Shown here one piece after another: positions 8,765 through 16,477 of a DNA stretch of 64,000 bases (positions within the stretch are counted from its first letter, which is position 1; each line of letters opens with the position of its first letter). The notes beneath the pieces are model-generated. The model was not told the DNA's origin, did not search any database, and was given only the letters and a program-made list of their open reading frames with translations. The translations under genes were made by a program, and so were the position numbers. Source of the DNA: DASXUX01 sp036504595 (lineage in GTDB: Bacteria > Planctomycetota > SZUA-567 > H5-PLA8); contig DASXUX010000004.1 in assembly GCA_036504595.1 (NCBI GenBank), forward strand, positions 62,001 through 126,000. The letters are read 5' to 3'.

Positions 8765-10348
8765 ATGGCTGAGCAGCAGAAGGGCAATCAACAAAAAGGC
8801 GGCGGCGGCAAGGACGAGCGGAAGATCACGCCGCGCAAAGAGGACTATTCGCGCTGGTATCTAGATATCGTCAAGGAGGCGCAGCTTGCCGACCACAGCG
8901 CCGTTCGCGGCTGCATGGTCATTAGGCCCGCCGGCTACGCGATTTGGGAGAAGATGCAGCGCGAGCTCGACGACCGCTTCAAGGCCACCGGTCACGTGAA
9001 TGCATATTTCCCTCTCTTCATCCCAATGAGCTTTCTGAGCAAAGAAGCGCAGCACGTCGAAGGCTTCGCCAAGGAATGCGCGGTCGTCACGCACTACCGC
9101 TTGCGCGCTTCGCAGAGCGGCAAGGGTGGGGTGGAGGTCGATCCGGAAAGCAAGCTCGAAGAGCCGCTGATTGTGCGCCCGACCAGCGAGACGATCATTT
9201 GGAGCGCTTACAAAGAATGGATTCAGAGCTACCGCGACCTGCCGTTGCTCATTAACCAGTGGGCCAACGTCGTGCGTTGGGAAATGCGCACGCGCCTGTT
9301 CCTGCGCACTGCCGAGTTCCTCTGGCAGGAAGGCCATACCGCTCATGCCTCCGCCGAAGAAGCTAAGGAAGAGACGCAGAAGATTCTCGAAGTCTATCGC
9401 GACTTCGCCGAGAACGTGATGGCGATGCCGGTCATTCGCGGCGAGAAAACGCCCGCCGAACGTTTCGCCGGCGCGGTCGATACGTATTCGATCGAAGCCA
9501 TGATGCAGGACGGAAAGGCTCTGCAAGCCGGGACCAGCCATTTCCTCGGACAGAATTTCGCGCGCGCGTTCGATGTCACCTTCCAGAACAAGCAGGGCCA
9601 ACGCGAACTGGTCTGGGCCACGAGTTGGGGCGTTTCGACGCGTCTGATCGGCGCCTTGATCATGACGCACTCTGACGACACCGGCCTGATCATCCCGCCG
9701 AAGCTCGCCACGACGCAGATCGTTATCGTGCCCATCTACAAGAGTGACGACGAGAAGGCGAAGGTGCTCACCGAAGCCGACGCCGTCGCTGCGGAACTGA
9801 AGACGCGCGGTTTGGGCGTGGTCATCGACAAGCGCGAAGGATTGGCTCCTGGCGCGAAGTACTACGATTGGGAAATGCGCGGCGTGCCGCTGCGTATCGA
9901 GATCGGGCCGAAAGATTTGGAGAAGGGCAGCCTGTGCCTGGCGCGCCGTTTCGTCACCGAAATTCCTGGCGAAGACGAAAAAGCGACGCGCTCCCGTAAG
10001 AAAGCGTTCTTGCCGCGAGCCGAAGCGATCGAACGCGTCAAGCCGCTGCTCGACGAAATGCAGAAGGATCTCTTCGAGCGCGCGCTGGCCTTCCGCACCA
10101 GCCGCACGCGCGTGATCAATTCCATGGGCGAATTCGAGAAGTACTTTAAGGAAGAAGGCGGCGGCTTTGCCTGGGTGCACTGGGCCGGCAGCCCCGAAGA
10201 CGAAGACATGCTGGCCAAGAAGTACGCCACCAGCATCCGCAACATCCCGCTCGACGGCCAAGCCCCCGCCGGCGCCGAAGGCCCCGGCACCTGCATCCTG
10301 ACCGGCAAGCCCAGCACGCGCCGCGTGGTGATGAGCGAAGCGTACTGA
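8765..10348 (+). CDS. proS: Proline--tRNA ligase, archaeal/eukaryal-type
   Basis: This 527-residue cytoplasmic class II aminoacyl-tRNA synthetase attaches proline to tRNA-Pro. The core starts at DYSRWYLDIVKEAQLADHSAVRGC. It contains RPTSETIIW and motif 2 RWEMRTRLFLRTAEFLWQEG (about 171-190), an HGT-type anticodon-binding domain (QIVIVPIYKSDDEKAKV), and a C-terminal domain with GTCILTGKPS ending in AY. This is the short ProRS without the bacterial editing insertion. The first 20 residues are Gln/Gly/Lys-rich and low in complexity. GAGG precedes the ATG. Confidence 0.96.
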   Translation: MAEQQKGNQQKGGGGKDERKITPRKEDYSRWYLDIVKEAQLADHSAVRGCMVIRPAGYAIWEKMQRELDDRFKATGHVNAYFPLFIPMSFLSKEAQHVEGFAKECAVVTHYRLRASQSGKGGVEVDPESKLEEPLIVRPTSETIIWSAYKEWIQSYRDLPLLINQWANVVRWEMRTRLFLRTAEFLWQEGHTAHASAEEAKEETQKILEVYRDFAENVMAMPVIRGEKTPAERFAGAVDTYSIEAMMQDGKALQAGTSHFLGQNFARAFDVTFQNKQGQRELVWATSWGVSTRLIGALIMTHSDDTGLIIPPKLATTQIVIVPIYKSDDEKAKVLTEADAVAAELKTRGLGVVIDKREGLAPGAKYYDWEMRGVPLRIEIGPKDLEKGSLCLARRFVTEIPGEDEKATRSRKKAFLPRAEAIERVKPLLDEMQKDLFERALAFRTSRTRVINSMGEFEKYFKEEGGGFAWVHWAGSPEDEDMLAKKYATSIRNIPLDGQAPAGAEGPGTCILTGKPSTRRVVMSEAY

Positions 10349-10350
10349 CG

Positions 10351-10373
10351 ATTGCGGAATTCGGATTGCGGAA
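10351..10373. repeat. Tandem-word repeat (ATTGCGGAAT family)
   Basis: ATTGCGGAATTCGGATTGCGG sits just after the proS stop codon. Related words occur at 46142-46176 and, inverted, at 58663-58695. Confidence 0.7.
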
Positions 10374-10423
10374 TGACGCGCCGACATCCTCTCCTGCGCG
10401 GCACGTTATCTGAGAGGATGGCC

Positions 10424-10597
10424 ATGAAGAAACGGAAAGGGCAGCCGGCGGAGGCGAAAAGCAGACGCTTCCTCGTGAAAGCACGAGACTTGGGGTTACG
10501 GCCGGGTCTTGACCCGATGGGGTTTAACAGGCTAGGCGACGAACTTGAGGCCGTTGAGACTGCAGTGAAGATGCGCCGCAAACGGAAGGCATGGTGA
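10424..10597 (+). CDS. Small basic hypothetical protein
   Basis: A 57-residue, very basic protein begins MKKRKGQPAEAKSRRF and contains LVKARDLGLRPGLDP, followed by an acidic-basic helix (GDELEAVETAVKMRRKRK). GAGAGGA lies at a good distance upstream; an ATG at 10418 is also possible. No family is recognised. It lies 44 bases before the zinc-ribbon/DUF433 gene on the same strand and may be its partner; a nucleic-acid-binding or antitoxin-like role is only a guess. Confidence 0.45.
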   Translation: MKKRKGQPAEAKSRRFLVKARDLGLRPGLDPMGFNRLGDELEAVETAVKMRRKRKAW

Positions 10598-10641
10598 GTT
10601 CGGCCGACATACCGCGGGGTGAAGTTTGAGGAGTGAAGGTA

Positions 10642-11190
10642 ATGGCAAACGCTCCGTGGGCCTGCTTCGGTTGCCGTTTGGCTGTACGACGCGCAACGTA
10701 CTACGTTGGCGACGTACTATGCCCCGAATGTGGCGAAAGGTGTGTCTGTCTTGGGGTCGGAGTTCCAGTGCCGCCGAAACGAGACGCCCGCGCTTGGCGC
10801 GTCTTGTGCGAAAGGATGCAGCGCGAGCGACTGGAGGAGGAAGACGCGCGCCATAGACGCGCCTTGCGGCGGTGTCACTGGCTTGAAAAAGAGATCGCTA
10901 GGCTTCAGGCAATTCCTGCAAGCGGCCGGCGGGTTGAACTCCGCCAACTTCAAGGCCAGCTAAATTACAGACAGGGCACGCGGGACACGGTCTTCGATCG
11001 TATCAGCCGGGACGTAAAGCGCATGAGAGGCCAGGCATGTATCCGCAATCTGCGCCTGACCGTCCGGCGCGTGATTGAGGCACTGGTGCTCTATCCAGAC
11101 CGCAGCAGACTGCGGCGCGAATATCCCGAACTGGAGAATGACGACATCCGCCAGGCAGTCGCGTACGCGGCCCGCAATCTTGACGCGTAG
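10642..11190 (+). CDS. Zinc-ribbon protein with DUF433-like C-terminal domain
   Basis: The 182-residue protein starts at an ATG after GAGGAG; a GTG nine bases earlier is possible. Residues about 8-35 hold two CxxC pairs (CFGC and CPEC), a probable zinc ribbon. A basic, Arg/Glu-rich helical stretch follows (about 50-120). The C-terminus (GQACIRNLRLTVRRVIEAL, then YPELENDDIRQAVAYAARN) matches the DUF433 winged-helix pattern found in antitoxins, although the usual GTR signature is lost. DUF433 proteins normally pair with PIN-like toxins; none is next to this gene. The fusion of zinc ribbon, helical linker and DUF433 is uncommon; DNA or RNA binding is inferred. Confidence 0.7.
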   Translation: MANAPWACFGCRLAVRRATYYVGDVLCPECGERCVCLGVGVPVPPKRDARAWRVLCERMQRERLEEEDARHRRALRRCHWLEKEIARLQAIPASGRRVELRQLQGQLNYRQGTRDTVFDRISRDVKRMRGQACIRNLRLTVRRVIEALVLYPDRSRLRREYPELENDDIRQAVAYAARNLDA

Positions 11191-11247
11191 CCATAGAGGT
11201 ATGAGCGCGCCCCTCCCCGGTGTACTCATCCCAGAGGAGGGCGCGCG

Positions 11248-13179
11248 ATGAGGCCGCTTCGTTTATCTCTGGTTTTCCTGATCCTGTTCTCCTCCGCGGG
11301 ACTGCTTGCCGAAGAGCCTGCGCGCAAGCCCAACATCATCCTCATTCTCATCGATGACATGGGCTACGGCGACATCGGGCCGTACGGGTCGAAGCTCAAC
11401 CGCACGCCGAATCTTGACCGCATGGCGAGCGAAGGCCTGAAGCTGACCAGCTTCTACGCGTGTCCGGTCTGCACTCCATCGCGCGCGCAATTTCTGACCG
11501 GCTGCTATGCCAAACGCGTCTCGCTGCCGAATGTGATTTTCCCAGCGTGTGCCATCGGGCTGAATCCCAACGAAAACACGCTTCCAAAACTGATGAAGCA
11601 GCAGGGTTACGCAACGCTGTGCGTGGGCAAGTGGCACGTGGGCGACCAGCGCGAGTTCCTTCCGCCGAAATACGGCTTCGATCACTATTTCGGGCTGCCG
11701 TATTCGAACGACATGGGCGGCGGCGAAGAGTGGCCCAAAGAAGGCGCAACGAAAGGCCGCAAGCCGCCGCTGCCGCTCGTGCGCGATCTGGAAGTGATCG
11801 AAACCGTTTCGCCCAAGCAGCAGGATAAGCTGACGAAACGCTACACAGAGGCCGTCACTGATTTCATCAAGGACAACAAGAAAAACCCGTTCTTCATCTA
11901 TTTCCCACACACGGCCGTGCACATCCCGCTGCATCCGGGCGAAAAGTTTCAGGGAAAATCCGGCAACGGCACGTATGGCGATTGGGTCGAGGAAGTCGAT
12001 TGGAGCGTCGGACAAGTGCTCGACACGCTGCGAGAACTTCACCTCGAAAAGGACACGCTCGTCTTCTTCACCAGCGACAACGGCCCGTGGCTGACGCAGC
12101 GCCAGAACGGCGGCACTGCCGGACCGCTGCGCGGCGGCAAAGGCTCCACGTGGGAAGGCGGGATGCGCGAACCGACCATCGCTTGGTGGCCCGGGAAGAT
12201 TGCAGCCGCCAGCGCCTGCGATGCCGTCACGGGCAACGTCGATATGCTGCCGACATTTGTGAAACTTGCCGGCGGCACTGTGCCGACAGACAAGAAGATC
12301 GACGGCGTGGATATCTGGCCGGTGCTCAGCGGTCAGACCAAAGAGTCCGCTCGCGAAGCGCAGTATTACTTCTACGGCAACCGTCTGGACGCCGTGCGTT
12401 GCGGTCCGTGGAAGCTCGCGATTCAGCCGCAGCATGAGGCCAAGCCGGGCGAAAAAGGTCCGCCGCCGGATGCCGACAAAGCGCATACGCCGCGGCTCTA
12501 CAATCTGGTTGAGGACGTTGGCGAGACGACAGACGTTTCAGCCAAGAATCCCGACGTGGTGAAGCGCCTGCAAGAACTGGTTGCGAAAATGGACGCGGAT
12601 CTAGGCGCGACGACTCTCGGCCCAGGTGTGAGAGAGCCGGGCCGCGTCGAAAAACCCATTCCACTGCTGAAGTCTGGCTTGAAAGTCCTCGACTCAGCCA
12701 CCGCAGGAGCCGCTGCGACCTCGCTCGATACGCTGAAGACTGGCGACACGCTCGACAGCCAGCATGCGCCGCAAGTGGCTGGCATGCCGCTGATCATTTC
12801 AGCCGAGGTCGAATCGCAAGCGAAGAGCGGTATCATTCTCGCTCACGGCGGAGAAGGCACGGGCTACGCGGTGCATCTGCGCGATGGAAAGCTCGTCTTC
12901 ACCGTGCGTGAGAAAAAGGAAGCGGTGGATATCGTCGCCAGCGAAACACCGCCGGGACGTTTCACGTTCGAGGCGCGATTAGCCGCTGGCGGCGCGATGA
13001 GTTTGTTCATCGACGGCAAAAAGGTGGCCGAAGGCAAAGCGCGCGGGCTGCTTTCTATTCAGCCGATGGAGAGTTTCTGTCTTGGATTCGACGATGCGAA
13101 ACCAGTCGCCGATTACGCGAATCCGGCGCGGTTTTCGGGCACGATTTCAAAGTTGAGCGTGAGGACCATTGAAAAATGA
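11248..13179 (+). CDS. Secreted sulfatase with C-terminal LamG-like domain
   Basis: The 643-residue exported sulfatase has a signal peptide (residues 1-21), then metal-binding NIILILIDDMGYGDIG. The formylglycine site CTPSR (Cys75) needs oxidation by a maturase not present in this window. KWHVG and the calcium-site TSDNGPW follow the S1 sulfatase pattern. After about residue 480 there is an extra beta-rich domain (MPLIISAEVESQAKSGIILA, then SGTISKLSVRTIEK) resembling a laminin-G/concanavalin fold for binding polysaccharide. The start has GAGGAGGGCGC upstream. Its stop overlaps the start of the next sulfatase (ATGA), so the two are translationally coupled and probably act on one sulfated glycan. 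Confidence 0.93.
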   Translation: MRPLRLSLVFLILFSSAGLLAEEPARKPNIILILIDDMGYGDIGPYGSKLNRTPNLDRMASEGLKLTSFYACPVCTPSRAQFLTGCYAKRVSLPNVIFPACAIGLNPNENTLPKLMKQQGYATLCVGKWHVGDQREFLPPKYGFDHYFGLPYSNDMGGGEEWPKEGATKGRKPPLPLVRDLEVIETVSPKQQDKLTKRYTEAVTDFIKDNKKNPFFIYFPHTAVHIPLHPGEKFQGKSGNGTYGDWVEEVDWSVGQVLDTLRELHLEKDTLVFFTSDNGPWLTQRQNGGTAGPLRGGKGSTWEGGMREPTIAWWPGKIAAASACDAVTGNVDMLPTFVKLAGGTVPTDKKIDGVDIWPVLSGQTKESAREAQYYFYGNRLDAVRCGPWKLAIQPQHEAKPGEKGPPPDADKAHTPRLYNLVEDVGETTDVSAKNPDVVKRLQELVAKMDADLGATTLGPGVREPGRVEKPIPLLKSGLKVLDSATAGAAATSLDTLKTGDTLDSQHAPQVAGMPLIISAEVESQAKSGIILAHGGEGTGYAVHLRDGKLVFTVREKKEAVDIVASETPPGRFTFEARLAAGGAMSLFIDGKKVAEGKARGLLSIQPMESFCLGFDDAKPVADYANPARFSGTISKLSVRTIEK

Positions 13180-14813
13180 AACATCTCTGCGGGCTAGTTG
13201 TCTCGGCGCTGGTCTTCTCCGTCGCAGTTTCTGCCGCTGACGCGAAGCCCAACTTCCTGATCATCGTCGCCGATGATATGGGCTTTTCAGACCCTGGCTG
13301 TTACGGTGGGGAGATTCAGACTCCGAATCTGAACAAGCTCGCCGACGGCGGCCTGCGCTACACGCAGTTCTACAACACGGCGCGCTGTTGGCCCTCGCGC
13401 GCTTGCATCCTGACCGGCTATTACGCTCAGCAAGTGCGGCGCGACGAGTTCCCCGGCGTTCCCGGCGCGGGTAATGGCGGCAGGCGTCCGGCATGGGCGA
13501 AACTTCTGCCGGAAATGTTGAAGCCGTTGGGATATCGCTCGTATCATTCCGGTAAGTGGCACGTGGATGGCAAGGTTCTGGACGGCGGGTTCGATCATTC
13601 GTACTCGCTGAACGATCACGACCACAACTTCAATCCCAAGCAGCACACGCTCGACGACCAACCGCTCCCGCCCGTTCAGCCGGGAACAGATTTCTACACG
13701 ACAACGGCCATCGCGCAGCACGCGATCGATATGCTTGGCGAGCATCAGGCAAAGGACCGCGAAAAGCCGTTCTTTATGTATCTGGCGTTCACGGTGCCGC
13801 ACTTCCCCGTGCAGGCGCCCGCGCAGGACATAGCGATCTATCAGGACCGCTACAAAGCGGGCTGGGATGTTCTCCGTCAGGAACGCTACACGCGGATGAA
13901 GTCGCTGGGCTTGATCAACTGCGCGCTGTCAAAATTGGATTCGGACATTTTTCCGGGATGGAATCTCAGCCAATCGAAGTTGGCAGAACTGATCGGGCCC
14001 GGCGAAATCGGTCGCGCGGTGCCCTGGGATACGCTCACGCCCGCACAGCAGCAGTTTCAGCCAGTTAAGATGGCGATTCACGCGGCGATGGTGCACCGGA
14101 TGGATATCGAGATCGGCCGCGTGCTGGACCAGATCAAGAAAATGGAAGCGCTGGACAACACGGCGATCTTCTTTGTCTCGGACAACGGCGCCAGCGCTGA
14201 GCAGATCATTCGCGGCGACAAGCATGACCAGACCGCGCCGCCGGGTTCGGCCAAGACATTTCTGTCCATCGGGCCGGGTTGGTCGAGCGCCTCGAACACG
14301 CCGTTCCGCCTGCACAAATCCTGGGTACATGAAGGCGGCATCACGACGCCGCTGATCGTGCACTGGCCGAAGGGAATCGCCGCGCGCGGTGAACTGCGCC
14401 AGAACACCGGGCATTTGATCGACATTCCGCCGACGGTGCTCGAACTGGCCGGCGGAAAAACGGCGGAAAGCATCGATGGAAAGCCCATTCCAGCGTGCCC
14501 CGGCAAGAGTCTGGTTCCGACGTTCACAAAAGATGGCTCGGTCACGCGCGACTGCCTCTGGTGGTATCACGTCGGCAATCGATCGCTTCGCGCCGGCGAC
14601 ATGAAGATCGTCGCCACGAAGAACGGCCCGTGGGAACTGTACGACCTCAGCACCGACCGTTGCGAATCAAAAAATCTCGCCGCCGAGAAACCAGAGAAGG
14701 TGAAGGAAATGGAACAGACCTGGACGCGCATGGCCGATGAAATCCGCAAGCAAGCGACCGCCGACATGACCCCTGAGCAGTTGAAGGAAAAGAAAGGGCG
14801 GAAGGCCGAGTAG
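13176..14813 (+). CDS. Secreted sulfatase (arylsulfatase A type)
   Basis: The 545-residue partner of the preceding sulfatase overlaps it by ATGA. A signal peptide ends near residue 20 (VSAADA). NFLIIVADDMGFSD supplies metal ligands, CWPSR gives formylglycine at Cys71, and GKWHVDGK and VSDNGASAEQ complete the active site. The C-terminal segment GPWELYDLSTDRCESKNLA is the usual sulfatase tail. An insert holding HDHNFNPKQH lies near the active-site mouth. Function: removal of sulfate esters from an extracellular glycan; regiospecificity is unknown. Confidence 0.94.
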   Translation: MKHLCGLVVSALVFSVAVSAADAKPNFLIIVADDMGFSDPGCYGGEIQTPNLNKLADGGLRYTQFYNTARCWPSRACILTGYYAQQVRRDEFPGVPGAGNGGRRPAWAKLLPEMLKPLGYRSYHSGKWHVDGKVLDGGFDHSYSLNDHDHNFNPKQHTLDDQPLPPVQPGTDFYTTTAIAQHAIDMLGEHQAKDREKPFFMYLAFTVPHFPVQAPAQDIAIYQDRYKAGWDVLRQERYTRMKSLGLINCALSKLDSDIFPGWNLSQSKLAELIGPGEIGRAVPWDTLTPAQQQFQPVKMAIHAAMVHRMDIEIGRVLDQIKKMEALDNTAIFFVSDNGASAEQIIRGDKHDQTAPPGSAKTFLSIGPGWSSASNTPFRLHKSWVHEGGITTPLIVHWPKGIAARGELRQNTGHLIDIPPTVLELAGGKTAESIDGKPIPACPGKSLVPTFTKDGSVTRDCLWWYHVGNRSLRAGDMKIVATKNGPWELYDLSTDRCESKNLAAEKPEKVKEMEQTWTRMADEIRKQATADMTPEQLKEKKGRKAE

Positions 14814-14846
14814 ACGGGGAGACGCGGGGACGGGGAGACGGGGCGA
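14812..14846. repeat. Tandem-word repeat (GGGGAGACG family)
   Basis: GGGGAGACG and GGGGACGGGGAGACGGGG words fill the gap between two convergent genes. The same words, inverted, recur inside the Wzy-like gene near 56509-56545. Confidence 0.7.
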
Positions 14847-14861
14847 CAGCGACGCAGGCGC

Positions 14862-15719
14862 TTATTTCTTTCTATACAGCACCGCCACCTGATCAGTTGC
14901 CCGCCGCGAGTTCACCCACCAAAGCAGCCCCGGCGTCACGCGCCACAGCGGGTCGATGATTCGCTCGTGCGCCCAAAGTAGCGCGCGCAGCGGAACGCCG
15001 CCCAACGGCGCGGGCACTTTTCCCGGCGGGAACAGTCGCGAGTAGACAGAATACGCAACGCTCGGCGGAATGATTGAGCGTTTATCGATAAGCTGCATTC
15101 CGTGCTCGGAAAATGCTGCGCGATACGTATCAAATGGTTTGTAAAACGAGCGCATCGCGGTCTTGTTGTTCGGATCGGTATGCTGCGTCTCCAGCATGCG
15201 GCGCGCGCGTTTCTCTCGGTGCAGCAGCAGTCCTCTCGGTGCAACGCACGCGCTGATGCGTGCGATGACGTTCGGTAGCGCCGTCTCCGGCAAATAGTGC
15301 AGCACGCCGACGACGAGGACCAGATCGAACGGCTTTCCCATTGCCTGCGGGTCGAGTTCCTCCAATCGCCCTTGCTTGAATTGGCATTTGCTGCCCACGC
15401 AAGCGGCCTCGCAACGTCGGCGCGCGTGATGCAGCATCTGCTCGGAAAAATCGATCGCGACAACTTCTTTGCACGCTTGAGCCAGCGGCAGCGTCCACCG
15501 GCCCACTCCGCAGCCGACATCCAGCACGCGCCAGTCTGGCGATAACCGCGGAATCAGAGACTGGATGGCGATGCATTCAGAGCGGTCGCGATAGGCGTTG
15601 TAGATCGGACAGGACTCGTAAAGCGCAAGGCTCGCCTCGACGGCGCTGCACTCTGAATTTTGTGCAGCAGCGAACGCGTCCCAAAATGCATGCGCGTTCT
15701 CTGGCGGCGCGCCGCTCAT
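14862..15719 (-). CDS. Class I SAM-dependent methyltransferase
   Basis: The 285-residue cytoplasmic protein has the SAM-binding motif VLDVGCGVGRWT (about 65-76), acidic VVAIDFSEQML and the post-motif FDLVLVVGVLHYLPE. It belongs to the broad Methyltransf_11/25 group; the acceptor is not deducible. The start overlaps the stop of the nucleotidyltransferase gene (ATGA), so it is the third gene of a tightly packed unit after der. The C-terminal third (SVYSRLFPPG, then RVTPGLLWWVNSRRA) has hydrophobic stretches that could touch membrane. Coupling with a nucleotidyltransferase suggests modification of a sugar or lipid head group, but this is an inference. Confidence 0.82.
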   Translation of the reverse strand: MSGAPPENAHAFWDAFAAAQNSECSAVEASLALYESCPIYNAYRDRSECIAIQSLIPRLSPDWRVLDVGCGVGRWTLPLAQACKEVVAIDFSEQMLHHARRRCEAACVGSKCQFKQGRLEELDPQAMGKPFDLVLVVGVLHYLPETALPNVIARISACVAPRGLLLHREKRARRMLETQHTDPNNKTAMRSFYKPFDTYRAAFSEHGMQLIDKRSIIPPSVAYSVYSRLFPPGKVPAPLGGVPLRALLWAHERIIDPLWRVTPGLLWWVNSRRATDQVAVLYRKK

Positions 15720-16477
15720 TCCCGGGTGGTTCCGAAAATCTTTTCTGCGGCCGCCAAGTCGTCTGCATTATCCACTTCGTACCACGGCGCAGGTCCGATC
15801 TCCGCGACGTGCAAGCCGGCGTCGTCGAGATGGTCGCGGAGGATCAGATCGTAATAATCCTTTTCGCGGCCGGCCACGACGGCGTCGTTCAGCCATTTCT
15901 TCAATGCGCCCGCAGTCTGCTCAGTCAGCCGCAACACGCCGCAGCTTTTCCAGCACCCTTCGCTGGCGGCGGGAGAATTCTTCTTTTCAATCGTGAGTCG
16001 TCGGATCAGGCCGGCGTCATCCGCGCGAAGACAACAGCCGTCATCGGCGATGGTGAAGGGATGCACAAACCAAGTCGAAACAAGTCCGGGAGTTTCTGGA
16101 CTTCTCGACTTCTGGACTTCAGGCCCATCCGCGAGAAGCTTCGAACTAAAGCAGCAATCCCCTTCGACAACGTAGCCGCCATTCCGCAGGTGTTCCATGC
16201 AAAGCGCCAGGGAGAGCATCGAGTTGCTCTGGTCCCAGCGCGCGTTTTCGACACATTCGATGCCGCATCCTTCGGGCGGCGTGTAGGTGCGGAAGGCTTC
16301 GGCTCGGTAGCCGACGGCGACGACGAAGTTGCGGATGCCCGCGCCATCGCGGAGCGCTTCCAGAATGTGCGTGAGAATCGGCTTCCCGGCGACAGGGATT
16401 AACGCCTTGGGCGTGGTTTCGGTGAGCGGCCGCAGGCGCAGCCCTTTCCCGGCGGCGAGAATCACGGCCGTGCTCAT
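15716..16477 (-). CDS. Sugar-phosphate-type nucleotidyltransferase
   Basis: The 253-residue protein carries the nucleotidyltransferase signature AVILAAGKGLRLRPLT (about 4-19), then TPKALIPVAGKP and the metal-site VVEGDCCFS. The small size and N-SNML motif (DQSNSMLSLAL) resemble cytidylyltransferases of the choline/aminoethylphosphonate and heptose type rather than long glucose-1-phosphate enzymes. Residues GPEVQKSRSPETPG are encoded by a copy of the GACTTCTGGACTTC repeat (16093-16117), an insertion tolerated in a surface loop. It overlaps der upstream and the methyltransferase downstream by ATGA, so all three are coupled. Confidence 0.82.
   Translation of the reverse strand: MSTAVILAAGKGLRLRPLTETTPKALIPVAGKPILTHILEALRDGAGIRNFVVAVGYRAEAFRTYTPPEGCGIECVENARWDQSNSMLSLALCMEHLRNGGYVVEGDCCFSSKLLADGPEVQKSRSPETPGLVSTWFVHPFTIADDGCCLRADDAGLIRRLTIEKKNSPAASEGCWKSCGVLRLTEQTAGALKKWLNDAVVAGREKDYYDLILRDHLDDAGLHVAEIGPAPWYEVDNADDLAAAEKIFGTTRE
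16093..16117. repeat. GACTTCTGGACTTC repeat inside a coding sequence
   Basis: TTCTGGACTTCTCGACTTCT and a few more bases match the intergenic elements at 31651-31767 and 35088-35132. Here the repeat lies within the nucleotidyltransferase reading frame. Confidence 0.85.

Noticed and set aside
8861..10387. 508-codon minus-strand frame opposite proS
   Set aside because: It covers proS almost exactly and has no recognisable domain.
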